Source: an uncultured Christensenellaceae bacterium (GTDB lineage: Bacteria; Bacillota; Clostridia; Christensenellales; UBA3700). Taken from it: 64,000 bases of DNA. The position numbers and the translations under genes are program-made. The stretch is from contig CALWKS010000003.1 of assembly GCA_944381325.1 (NCBI GenBank), positions 1-64,000 on the forward strand, read 5' to 3'. The first letter of the stretch is position 1. The number at the start of each line of letters is the position of its first letter. Shown one piece after another: positions 1 through 7,784 of the stretch. The notes under the pieces were generated by a model. That model searched no databases and was not told the DNA's origin. It worked only from the letters and a program-made list of their open reading frames with translations.

Positions 1-152
1 AGATCTTCGACAGCGAGAAAGGCAAAAAGTTACTGAAAGATTGGAACTTGCCCGAAACGCTGCGCGGGGTGGGCGCGATTGCACTCGGCTATCCCGCAAC
101 GGATCTTCCCAAGGCGACCGCAAGAAAAGCCGATTATATCGTAAAAATATGA
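1..152 (+). CDS. Nitroreductase family protein, C-terminal fragment
   Basis: The window opens inside this gene; 49 codons in frame 3 remain before a TGA at 150-152. The visible residues include GVGAIALGYPA followed by a Lys/Arg-rich end (ARKADYIVKI), which is the usual C-terminus of FMN-dependent nitroreductase-family oxidoreductases, where the Gly-Tyr-Pro segment lies near the flavin. The family reduces nitro-aromatics or quinones with NAD(P)H. The catalytic N-terminal part is outside the window, so substrate and exact family cannot be judged. The stop overlaps an ATG at 149, but the next gene more likely starts at 170. Confidence 0.7.
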   Translation, partial: IFDSEKGKKLLKDWNLPETLRGVGAIALGYPATDLPKATARKADYIVKI

Positions 153-169
153 CATCGGGAGAATATTCC

Positions 170-1531
170 ATGGATCAGACATTCATGAAAGAAAAGCCGG
201 TTTTGCCGCTTGTTTTGAAAATGGCTCTGCCGATGGTCATATCCATGCTCGTCAATTCGCTGTATAATATCATCGACAGTTTTTTCGTCGCGCAAGTCAG
301 CGAAGACGCCATGACGGCCATATCCATCGTCTATCCCCTTCAGAATCTCGCGAACGCCATAGGTGTAGGGTTCGGCGTCGGAATAAATGCGGCAGTCGCC
401 TACTATCTCGGAGCGAATAACGGAAAGGCGGCAAACCGTTCGGCAACGCTGGGCATTATTCTCAGCGCCCTACACGGCATCGTGCTTGCCGGGATATGCG
501 TGCTTTTGATACGCCCGTTCATATCCATGTTCACCGACAGCGAGCAAATAATTGCATACGGTCTCGACTATTTCTATGTCGTCATTGCGTTTGCCCCCGT
601 GCTGACTATCGGCATGGCGTTCGAAAAAGTATTGCAGGCGACGGGAAAAATGAAGACGACGATGTTCTGCATGGCGATAGGCGCCGTCGCCAATATCATA
701 CTCGATCCGATATTTATTTCCGGGCTCGGAGCCGTTCCCGCAATGGGCGTGTTCGGGGCAGCGCTCGCCACGGGGATAGGACAGACGCTCTCGCTTATCA
801 GCTATATTGCCGTATTCCTGCTTGCAAAGATACCCGTGCGCCTGCGGTTGGAGCGCCGCGGAGAAGAAAAAATATGCCGCAAACTTTATTATGTGGGTAT
901 CCCCGCCTCCTTAAATCTGGCACTGCCATCATTTATGATAACGGTACTCAACGCCATACTTGCGGCTTTTGCCGAAGTATATGTTCTTATACTCGGCATC
1001 TATTACAAATTGCAGACGTTTATCTATTTTACTATCAGCGGCATCGTACAGGGGATCAGGCCGCTTATGAGCTATAATCTCGGCGCGGAACGAAAAGACA
1101 GGGTCATCAGCATATTCAAAGTAACATTGTTGCTCAGCCTGGGCGTAATGGTAATAGGCACGATCCTCTGTCTTGCGATTCCCAAGCAGCTGATGGACAT
1201 ATTTACCGATACTCCGCAAACGGTGGAACAGGGAGCGATCGCCCTGCGCATCATAAGCGCCGGATTTATTGTTTCGGCAATCTCCGTCGTAATAAGCGGA
1301 ACATTCGAGGCGCTTGGCAAAGGCATGCCGTCTTTGATCATATCTCTGCTTCGGTATATCGCCATTCTCCCCATAGCGTTTCTTATGTCTTATCTGTTTC
1401 AGGCCGTCGGCGTATGGCATTCATTCTGGATTACAGAATTGATATCCGCCATCGTCTCGTGTGTGCTGTTTTGGTTTTGTTTTGCTAAGAGGTCGCTGAG
1501 CAATATTAAGCAAAATATGAAATCTTCCTGA
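170..1531 (+). CDS. MATE family efflux transporter
   Basis: A 453-residue polytopic membrane protein with two MatE halves. The first half has the typical MVISMLVNSLYNIIDSFFVA segment in TM1, the second a matching NLALPSF...ILGIYYKLQTF region. Length is normal for the family, which exports cationic drugs or metabolites in exchange for Na+ or H+. I chose ATG 170 because GGGAG lies 8 nt upstream; ATG 149 would overlap the nitroreductase stop but has no clear ribosome site. It is probably co-transcribed with the nitroreductase. The substrate is unknown. It is intact, unlike the second MATE gene at 3935-5404. Confidence 0.9.
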   Translation: MDQTFMKEKPVLPLVLKMALPMVISMLVNSLYNIIDSFFVAQVSEDAMTAISIVYPLQNLANAIGVGFGVGINAAVAYYLGANNGKAANRSATLGIILSALHGIVLAGICVLLIRPFISMFTDSEQIIAYGLDYFYVVIAFAPVLTIGMAFEKVLQATGKMKTTMFCMAIGAVANIILDPIFISGLGAVPAMGVFGAALATGIGQTLSLISYIAVFLLAKIPVRLRLERRGEEKICRKLYYVGIPASLNLALPSFMITVLNAILAAFAEVYVLILGIYYKLQTFIYFTISGIVQGIRPLMSYNLGAERKDRVISIFKVTLLLSLGVMVIGTILCLAIPKQLMDIFTDTPQTVEQGAIALRIISAGFIVSAISVVISGTFEALGKGMPSLIISLLRYIAILPIAFLMSYLFQAVGVWHSFWITELISAIVSCVLFWFCFAKRSLSNIKQNMKSS

Positions 1532-1621
1532 CAACCGTTAGCAAAATTGACACATAATACAGAGTTTATCATATCGTCGTACACACTACCTAAAGAAATT
1601 TTGAAAACTGTCCATAAAATT

Positions 1622-3141
1622 ATGTCACAGTTATCTACGCAAGATACTCGTCGGACGCACAGACCGAGCAATCTATCGAAGGTCAGCTCAGAGTGTGTAA
1701 CGAGTATGCAAAAAAGAACAATTATCTGATCGTCGATACCTATATCGACAGAGCCGTTACGGGCACGACCGACAACAGGGTCGCCTTTCAGAAGATGATC
1801 AAAGACAGCTATAAAAAGCAATGGAGCGTGGTTATAGTTTACAAACTTGACCGGTTCTCCAGAAACAAGTACGAATCCGTAGTCCATAAGAAAACGCTTA
1901 AAGACAACGGAGTCAAACTCATATCCGCTATGGAGAATATCCCCGACTCTCCCGAAGGCACGCTTATGGAAGCGTTACTTGAAGGCTTCAACCAGTATTA
2001 CTCGGAAGAACTCGCGCAGAAAGTCAACCGAGGTATCCGCGAAAGCTGGCTCAAAGGTAACACTACCGGCGGAATTCTGCCCTTCGGTTACGACAGAGTC
2101 GACAAAAAACTCTATATCAACGAATACGAAGCCACCGCGCTGCGCCGCATATTCACAATGTACTCGCAGGGGTACAGAGCGCAGACCATAGCGAACGAAC
2201 TCGAAAAAGAAGGCGTCAGGCGCAAAAACGGCGATTTGCTCGACGCGAAAGCGATATACCGTTTGTTGCACAACAGCAAATATACGGGAAAGGTCGTCCA
2301 CGACGGCGTTGAATACGACAACATATATCCGAGGATAATTTCAGACGAGCTGTGGTACAAGGTCAACAATATCAACGAAGAAAACTTAGTATCCCCGGGG
2401 CGTAAGAAAGAGATCTACGACTACATACTGTCGGGAAAACTTATGTGCGGAGTCTGCAAACACAAGATGAACGGCGACAGCGGAACGAGTAAGACCGGCG
2501 AAGTATACCATTATTATATCTGCCTTTCCAAACGCAAAAAGCGCCAGCACTGCACCGTTACGTCAGTAAACAAACAGTGGCTCGAAGACACCGTGATCAA
2601 CGCGACCGTCGAGATGTTGAAGAGCGAAGACAATATCCGTTACATAGCGACTTCCCTGTTCAACCTGTACAAGAAAGAGTCCGAGAACAATTCCGCTCTT
2701 AAGATTCTCGTAAAGCAACGCGAAGAGGCGTTAAAGGCCTCTAATAACATGATTAAGGCTATCGAACAGGGCATCATAACCGAACAGACGAAAACGCGCC
2801 TGAAAGAGCTGGAAACGACTATAAGCCGCCTTGACTTTGAAATAGACGCGGAGAAACAAAAAAATTATGCGTATCTGACTTACGAAGACATCGAGAATTA
2901 TCTAAAATCGCAATTGCTCAGCAATCCCGACGACATCGAAGTGCGCAGACTGCTGGTCAACACATTTATCCGGGAGATCCTCTATTATCCCGACAAGATA
3001 ATAATCACCTACAATTCAAACGAACACAGCGACACGGTGAAGCTCACCGAGGAGCATTCGGAAGAGATAGAAAAGCAGGCCGACAAAGCCTGCTCTTCTT
3101 ATAAAAGAAGTTCGGTAATGCGTTATTCTGCGGCACCATAA
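1622..3141 (+). pseudogene. Large serine recombinase with out-of-frame start
   Basis: From codon 1630 the reading frame gives VIYARYSSDAQTEQSIEGQ, the classic N-terminus of a large serine recombinase with the catalytic Ser in RYSS. It continues through YKLDRFSRN, a Recombinase domain (GGILPFGYD...), a zinc ribbon with CGVC and two later Cys, and a coiled coil before the C-terminus. This frame has TAA at 1615-1617 and no ATG, GTG or TTG before the ATG at 1693, which lies after the catalytic Ser. The only well placed ATG (1622) is one frame off, two codons before the motif, so one base appears lost near 1625-1629. No ribosome site is visible. The rest is intact, so inactivation looks recent, or this is a sequence error. 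No partner genes of an integrated element remain. Confidence 0.8.
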
Positions 3142-3146
3142 CAGAA

Positions 3147-3176
3147 AATACGAACCGTTTGGTTCGTATTTTTTTG
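3147..3176 (+). terminator. Terminator after the recombinase
   Basis: A perfect 10-bp stem AATACGAACC/GGTTCGTATT with a 4-nt loop is followed by a T run, a strong Rho-independent terminator directly behind the recombinase. The 180 bases beyond it (to 3358) hold only a small GAACG/CGTTC hairpin and no gene I can recognise. Confidence 0.9.
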
Positions 3177-3358
3177 TTGTCGTTACCCCGGATATGAAAA
3201 CGTGAACGAAGTAAACGTTCGCGGTGCTGTGCTATGCACCTTTTACCGCAAGATAAAGCCCTCTGAAGGTGCTCTCCCCTATCCTTACTCGTTTGTCCAA
3301 CAGCTTGTCTGTTCAGTTAAATTTATTTTTATTTTAAATCACTTACTCCAAGCTTGAC

Positions 3359-3920
3359 TTAATACAACGACTTTATTATCTCAACGCATTTCTCGATACC
3401 CAAAGTTCCGCTGTTGAGGCAGACGTCATAATTTTTTGCGTCTCCCCACTTTTTATCAGTATAAAATCTGTGATAAGCCGCGCGGCGTTTGTCTTTGTCT
3501 TTAATGCGTTGTTCTATAGATATGCCGTTTTCCCCGTAAACGTTGATAATGCGCTCTGCGCGGAAATTTTTATCGGCGTTGATAAATAGCTTTATCCCTC
3601 AGAACGTAATCTGCGCATCTGCCGACGATAATGCAAGGTCCTTTTTGCGCCAACTCCGTGATTATTTTGCATTGCGTCTGCCAGATTATATCTTCGTTGT
3701 TGGGCGCGTAAGCTCTGTTAGAAAATAAGGACAGGAATTTCCCCTTTGAATTTTCACCTGCGTCGCGCACATAGTCCTGACTGAAGCCGCTTTCGATGGC
3801 TATTTTTTCAATGAGTTCGCTGTCATAACAAGGGATGCCCAGATCTTTTGCAACCGTTTTGCCTATCGTCCGTCCGCCGCTGCCGAATTCTCTGCTTATG
3901 GTAATCACTCTGTTTTTCAT
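3359..3920 (-). pseudogene. Cytidylate kinase-like protein, frameshifted
   Basis: The N-terminal part (MKNRVITISREFGSGGRTIG, a P-loop-like start, then IIVGRCADYVLRD) is typical of the cytidylate-kinase-like family common in Clostridia, which is about 190-200 residues long. The first frame ends early at 3570. The next frame continues the family pattern without interruption: LFINADKNFRAERII, IKDKDKRRAAYHRFYT, then DVCLNSGTLGIEKCVEII, with stop at 3359-3361. The frame change is near 3585-3592, and the spacing RD-KLFINAD looks a few codons short, so a small deletion with frameshift is likely. A good GGAGG precedes the ATG at 3920. It follows the MATE gene after 14 bp and was probably in its operon. 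True function is unknown; the fold predicts nucleotide phosphorylation. Confidence 0.85.
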
Positions 3921-3934
3921 AATTATCGCCTCCT

Positions 3935-5404
3935 TTATTCGACTTTATCTTCACAATCTTTATTGACGTTTTCGTCTGCATATGTTTTGCTGTCAGACGT
4001 ATTTACAGCCGCACACTCGTTGAGATGAAGTTTTTCATTGTGTTTTAACTTTGCTATCTCGTAAAGTATCATTGAAAGCGAAAGAACAAACGCAAGTCCG
4101 TCAGCGACAGGTCCTGACCAGAGCACTCCTTCAACTCCCATATATATAGGCAGGATTACCGCAAAAGGTATAAGGAATACGATCTGTCTCGAAAGCGTGA
4201 TAACCGCTGATTTGACGGGTTTGCCTACAGCCTGGAAATATATTGCCGCAACCGTCTGGAAGCCGTTGAGCGGACAAAGCATAAGGAATATTCTGAAGCA
4301 CTTTACAGCAAACTCATTGTACAGTCCTTCTTCCGCTCCGAAAAGCGATACGAGCGCCATAGGTGCGAACTGGAATATAAAGAATGCAATTATAGCTACC
4401 ACTTCTGCAGCGCCTATTGCAATAAAAAACGCTTTCTTTACCCTCGCCTTGTTTTTGCATCCGTAATTATAACCTATTACCGGCTGAGCGCCAATCGCAA
4501 TGCCGACCAGAATTGACAGCATTATCTGATTGACTTTCATAACTATACCCATTGCCGTAATGGGAATTTCAGCACCGTATTGGGACTGAGCGCCGTAATT
4601 CTTAAGCAGGTTGTTGAAAAGCACCATAACGATAGTTATTGCGATCTGAGTAATAAAACTGCTTACTCCGAGACTGAGTATATTGCCGCATATTTTACCG
4701 TTGAGCTTAAAATCCTCTTTGCCGAGTTTTATCGTCTTGAATCTGAATACGTAAACGAGAGACACTATGAACGATGCGACCTGTCCCATGACAGTCTCGA
4801 TCGCAGCGCCGGTTACCCCCCACTTGAACACAAGTATAAACAATGCGTCGAAAGCAATATTGATCACCGCTCCCAGCACCATTGAAAACATAGCGTATTT
4901 AGGGCTGCCGTCAACTCTTATCATCGCGTTGATAGCCATTGAAATCATAGTAAACGGCAAACCTATTGCGATTATCCAACCGTAATCCTGAGCATAAGGC
5001 AACAGAGCGTCAGTCGCGCCGAACAGCTTCAGAATGGGATTGAACAAAGCAAGTAAAACCGCCATTACGAGAATACCGGCGACGGTAACCATAACGATCG
5101 CGTTGCCCACGCCTTTCCTTACGCTTTCTTTATCTCCTTCTCCGAGCTTAAGACTGAAGAATGCCGCCGCGCCGTCTCCTACAAGAACAGCCAGAGCAAG
5201 CGCGATGATAGTTATCGGAAAAACGACGTTTGTCGCGCCGTTGCCGAGATAGCCCACTCCCCAGCCTATGAAAATCTGGTCTACAATATTGTAAAGCGCA
5301 TTTACGACAAGCGATATCACGCATGGCACGGAAAACTTAAAAATGAGTTTTCCTACAGGTTGAGTTGCAAAAATGCTTTACTTTTCATTTAAACTTTCTT
5401 CCAT
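3935..5404 (-). pseudogene. MATE efflux transporter with in-frame stop at codon 9
   Basis: A second MATE exporter, 489 codons. AGGAG lies 6 nt before an ATG at 5404, but codon 9 (5380-5378) is TAA. In the same frame the sequence then continues with a normal family N-terminus (SIFATQPVGKLIFKFSVPCV, then NALYNIVDQIFIG) and runs open for 480 codons. A single base change can explain it. The longest intact reading would start at a GTG at 5329 in the middle of TM1 without a ribosome site, so a functional protein is unlikely. It lies downstream of marR with operators between them, which suggests drug- or metabolite-inducible export before inactivation. Confidence 0.85.
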
Positions 5405-5426
5405 TTCTTTCTCCTTTTTATATATC

Positions 5427-5464
5427 AGGTAACAAGTTACTTGTTCATAGGTAACAGGTTACCT
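5427..5464. promoter_or_regulatory. Two tandem MarR-type operators before the MATE gene
   Basis: Two 16-bp inverted repeats, AGGTAACAAGTTACTT (5427-5442) and AGGTAACAGGTTACCT (5449-5464), have 7-bp arms and 2-bp centres. The centres are 22 bp apart, about two helical turns, so two dimers would bind the same DNA face. A third copy precedes marR. Binding by the neighbouring MarR is inference. Confidence 0.8.
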
Positions 5465-5513
5465 ATATGCTTTATAATAAGCAGCGCAAGTCGCGCCGCT
5501 TTATTCCATATAA

Positions 5514-5966
5514 TTAATTGAAAATTTTATCTGAATCTATATCTTTTAAAATCAAAGAAACGAGAGTTTGAAAACTTTCTTTCTGCCCTTCGCTGAGGTC
5601 TTTGCAAAGCTCATCGAAAACCTCTTTGTCGTGAGATAAGATAACTTTGTGAATACCCCTTGATTTTTCAGTGCACATAACGTTTTTATATCTTCTGTCA
5701 AGCGACGAAGCAACGCATTTTACAAAACCTTTGCTCTCCAGTTTCTGCAAAAGCTTAGTCATTGCGGGATGAGTAACGTGTTCAAGCTTTTCAAGGTCGT
5801 TCTGATGAATTTCACCTTTGCCCTTTTCTTCAAGACGGCTTACAGATCCGAGGACTCTGAGTTGCACTGACGTTAGCCCCATCGCAGCTGCTTTTTCGTC
5901 AAGTTTTTTTCTGAAAGCTCTGTTGAGTATTGCGATTTTAAGCCCGCTCGGCATTGAGTCTGACAT
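5514..5966 (-). CDS. MarR family transcriptional regulator
   Basis: 150 residues with a winged helix-turn-helix: the recognition region is HQNDLEKLEHVTHPAMTKLLQKLESKG and the wing is SLDRRYKNVMCTEKSRG. This is the normal size and pattern for MarR/SlyA regulators, which bind palindromes as dimers and release them on binding small molecules. Start ATG 5966 has AGGGG just upstream. It stands ahead of the MATE and cytidylate-kinase-like genes in the same direction. Operators with one shared consensus lie before both marR and the MATE gene, so it likely represses itself and the exporter. The regulator is intact although its target is broken. Confidence 0.9.
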   Translation of the reverse strand: MSDSMPSGLKIAILNRAFRKKLDEKAAAMGLTSVQLRVLGSVSRLEEKGKGEIHQNDLEKLEHVTHPAMTKLLQKLESKGFVKCVASSLDRRYKNVMCTEKSRGIHKVILSHDKEVFDELCKDLSEGQKESFQTLVSLILKDIDSDKIFN

Positions 5967-5982
5967 GATTATTTCCCCTTAT

Positions 5983-6028
5983 AAGTAACCTATTACTTAA
6001 TATACTCTTTTATTATTGCCTGTGTCAA
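5983..6028 (-). promoter_or_regulatory. marR promoter with MarR-type operator
   Basis: A -35 TTGACA (6028-6023) and -10 TATATT (6004-5999) with an 18-bp spacer face marR. Directly after the -10, covering the likely start point, is AAGTAACCTATTACTT (5983-5998), which matches the operators before the MATE gene. This fits autorepression. Confidence 0.75.
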
Positions 6029-6128
6029 GCGCAGAAAAAGGATTGATTATATTATTCTGTTAAACTAGATTAATTTTAATGTTTTTTCTGTATTATTCTC
6101 TGTTTGATATACAAAACGCATCAATCGT

Positions 6129-6157
6129 TTGACTGAAAGCAAAAGCGATTTTATAAT
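6129..6157 (+). promoter_or_regulatory. Promoter of the pyridoxal kinase gene
   Basis: TTGACT (6129-6134), 17-bp spacer, TATAAT (6152-6157). The transcript would begin about 25 nt before the ATG at 6191, which has AGGAG upstream. Confidence 0.8.
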
Positions 6158-6190
6158 ATTATCAACAGCTTTGACAAAGGAGTTGAACTT

Positions 6191-7030
6191 ATGTCCAAAG
6201 AAAAAATATTGACAGTACAGGATATATCCTGCGTAGGACAGTGCTCTCTCACCGTTGCGCTTCCCGTTATTTCTGCCTGCGGAATAGAAACCTGCGTTCT
6301 TCCTACGGCTGTACTCAGCACACATACCGCATTTAAAGCAGGCTGGACTTTCAGAGACCTGACCTGCGATATAGAGCCGATTTCTGAGCATTGGAGCAAA
6401 GAAAACATTACCTTCAAAGCGATATACACCGGATATCTGGGCAGCCGCGAACAGGTAGATCTGATACTGAAGCTGATCGAAAGACACCTTGAAAAAGGCG
6501 GTGCGGCGATAGTAGATCCTGCGATGGCAGACGGCGGAAAACTGTATGCAGGCTTCCCTGCCGACTTCCCCGATGATATGGCAAGGCTTTGCGCAAAAGC
6601 GGATATAATTCTTCCCAACATAACCGAAGCCTCCCTTATGACAGACAGCGAATTCAAGTCAGAATACGACGAAGAATACATATTAAATCTGCTTTCAAAA
6701 CTTGCTAAACTCGGCTGCAAGAAAATAGTTCTCACCGGCGTATCTTTTGACCCGAACAAACTGGGCGTTGCCGTATACGACTGCGCAAGCGGAAATACCC
6801 AATACTATTTCAACGACAAACTTCCGCGTATGTCTCACGGCACAGGAGACGTTTACGCATCTGCATTCGTAGGCGCATACATGAACGGCAAAAGCGTTTA
6901 TGACAGCGCGGCTCTTGCGGCTGACTTCACCGTAAGAACGATAATGGCGACGATGGACGACAACGACCATTGGTACGGCGTAAAGTTTGAAAAAGAACTG
7001 GGGTATCTGATAGACAGACTAAAAAAATAA
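6191..7030 (+). CDS. pdxK: Pyridoxal/pyridoxine kinase
   Basis: A 279-residue ribokinase-fold kinase that phosphorylates B6 vitamers with ATP to supply pyridoxal phosphate (salvage pathway, cytoplasm). Family marks are the N-terminal VQDISCVGQCSLTVALPVISACG, the PTAVLSTHT segment, YTGYLGS, and the anion-hole/catalytic motif GTGD at residues 217-220 with Asp220 as base. Length matches PdxK/PdxY enzymes of Firmicutes. The gene is monocistronic: its own promoter lies upstream, a strong terminator follows, and the downstream genes are convergent. Whether pyridoxal or pyridoxine (or HMP) is preferred cannot be read from the sequence. Confidence 0.88.
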   Translation: MSKEKILTVQDISCVGQCSLTVALPVISACGIETCVLPTAVLSTHTAFKAGWTFRDLTCDIEPISEHWSKENITFKAIYTGYLGSREQVDLILKLIERHLEKGGAAIVDPAMADGGKLYAGFPADFPDDMARLCAKADIILPNITEASLMTDSEFKSEYDEEYILNLLSKLAKLGCKKIVLTGVSFDPNKLGVAVYDCASGNTQYYFNDKLPRMSHGTGDVYASAFVGAYMNGKSVYDSAALAADFTVRTIMATMDDNDHWYGVKFEKELGYLIDRLKK

Positions 7031-7050
7031 TATTGTCAACATTAAAAAAC

Positions 7051-7075
7051 AAGACGGGATTATCCCGTCTTTTTT
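7051..7075. terminator. Bidirectional terminator between pdxK and alkD
   Basis: A 9-bp stem AAGACGGGA/TCCCGTCTT with loop TTA is flanked by A residues on the left and a T run on the right, so it can end pdxK (+) and the convergent alkD transcript (-). Confidence 0.88.
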
Positions 7076-7096
7076 CATGCCCGTGTTGATTATTGT

Positions 7097-7783
7097 TTAT
7101 TCTTCCTTAGCAAGCATTGCCGCTTCTCTCTTCCTTTCAGACTGAACGCGGAAGCTGTCTCTCATTTTTCCTGCGGCAATCCTCTTAACAGTCTGAGATA
7201 TATCTACCGTTTTCATAAGCTCAATTCCCGCACCTTCGCTGTGGCTTTCGACCGTACAGATAAGCCAGCCTACAGCCATATCTATGTAATAATCTTTTGC
7301 AGTTACGCCGTTTATCGTCTCTCTTATTGCATCGAGGTGCTCTCTGTCCGCAAAATTGCCCAGAATAACCACGAGTCCGATCCTTGCAAGCCAGATATCC
7401 GGACTTGTTGCAAAAGCGCGCATATCGTCAAACAGTCTCGCGTCCTTGCATTTTAAAGTAGAACACGTAATGTCGCAGACTGCCCAGTCGTCTACCAGTG
7501 AAGCAAATCGCCTGAGCCTTTCGATCTTCTTTTCATACGGCTCTTTTACGCTTGCAGACACTATTCCTATAAGCATAGCGTGCTCATAATAAACGACAGG
7601 ACGAACGGCAAGAAACTCCCGCCATTCGTCCGATTTTATTATCTCTTTTGCCATAGCTCGCAATACAGGAACTCTTACTCCTATGCGCTCATACGCCGTC
7701 TTTGTAAGTCCGCCGTGAAATTCCTTGTATTTCAGGTCCTGCTTGCTGAACAGAAGCTCTTTTATTTTGTCAGAGTTCCACAT
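7097..7783 (-). CDS. DNA alkylation repair protein, AlkD-like
   Basis: 228 residues, all helical HEAT-like repeats. Characteristic stretches are YERIGVRVPVLRAMAKEI, LVDDWAVCDITCSTL and SPDIWLARIGLVVILGNF, with the conserved Trp/Asp residues that line the DNA groove in AlkD glycosylases. AlkD excises N3- and N7-alkylpurines without base flipping. The ATG at 7783 lies one base after the stop of the upstream lipoprotein gene, so the two are surely co-transcribed and probably translationally coupled; the functional link is unclear. The terminator at 7051-7075 ends the unit. Confidence 0.88.
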   Translation of the reverse strand: MWNSDKIKELLFSKQDLKYKEFHGGLTKTAYERIGVRVPVLRAMAKEIIKSDEWREFLAVRPVVYYEHAMLIGIVSASVKEPYEKKIERLRRFASLVDDWAVCDITCSTLKCKDARLFDDMRAFATSPDIWLARIGLVVILGNFADREHLDAIRETINGVTAKDYYIDMAVGWLICTVESHSEGAGIELMKTVDISQTVKRIAAGKMRDSFRVQSERKREAAMLAKEE

Positions 7784-7784
7784 C

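Noticed and set aside
1547-1729. 60-codon open frame overlapping the recombinase start
   Set aside because: It resembles no protein and has no ribosome site; it is the shifted frame of the recombinase N-terminus.
1532-3358. Complete integrated element around the recombinase
   Set aside because: I found no flanking direct repeat and no other mobile-element gene; only the recombinase and its terminator are present.
3181-3358. Possible RNA gene after the recombinase
   Set aside because: Only one short hairpin is visible; no tRNA, rRNA or known small RNA pattern could be recognised.
5378-5380. TAA in the MATE gene read as a recoded sense codon
   Set aside because: TAA ends several normal genes in this window (for example argG and the epimerase gene), so stop-codon recoding is not supported.
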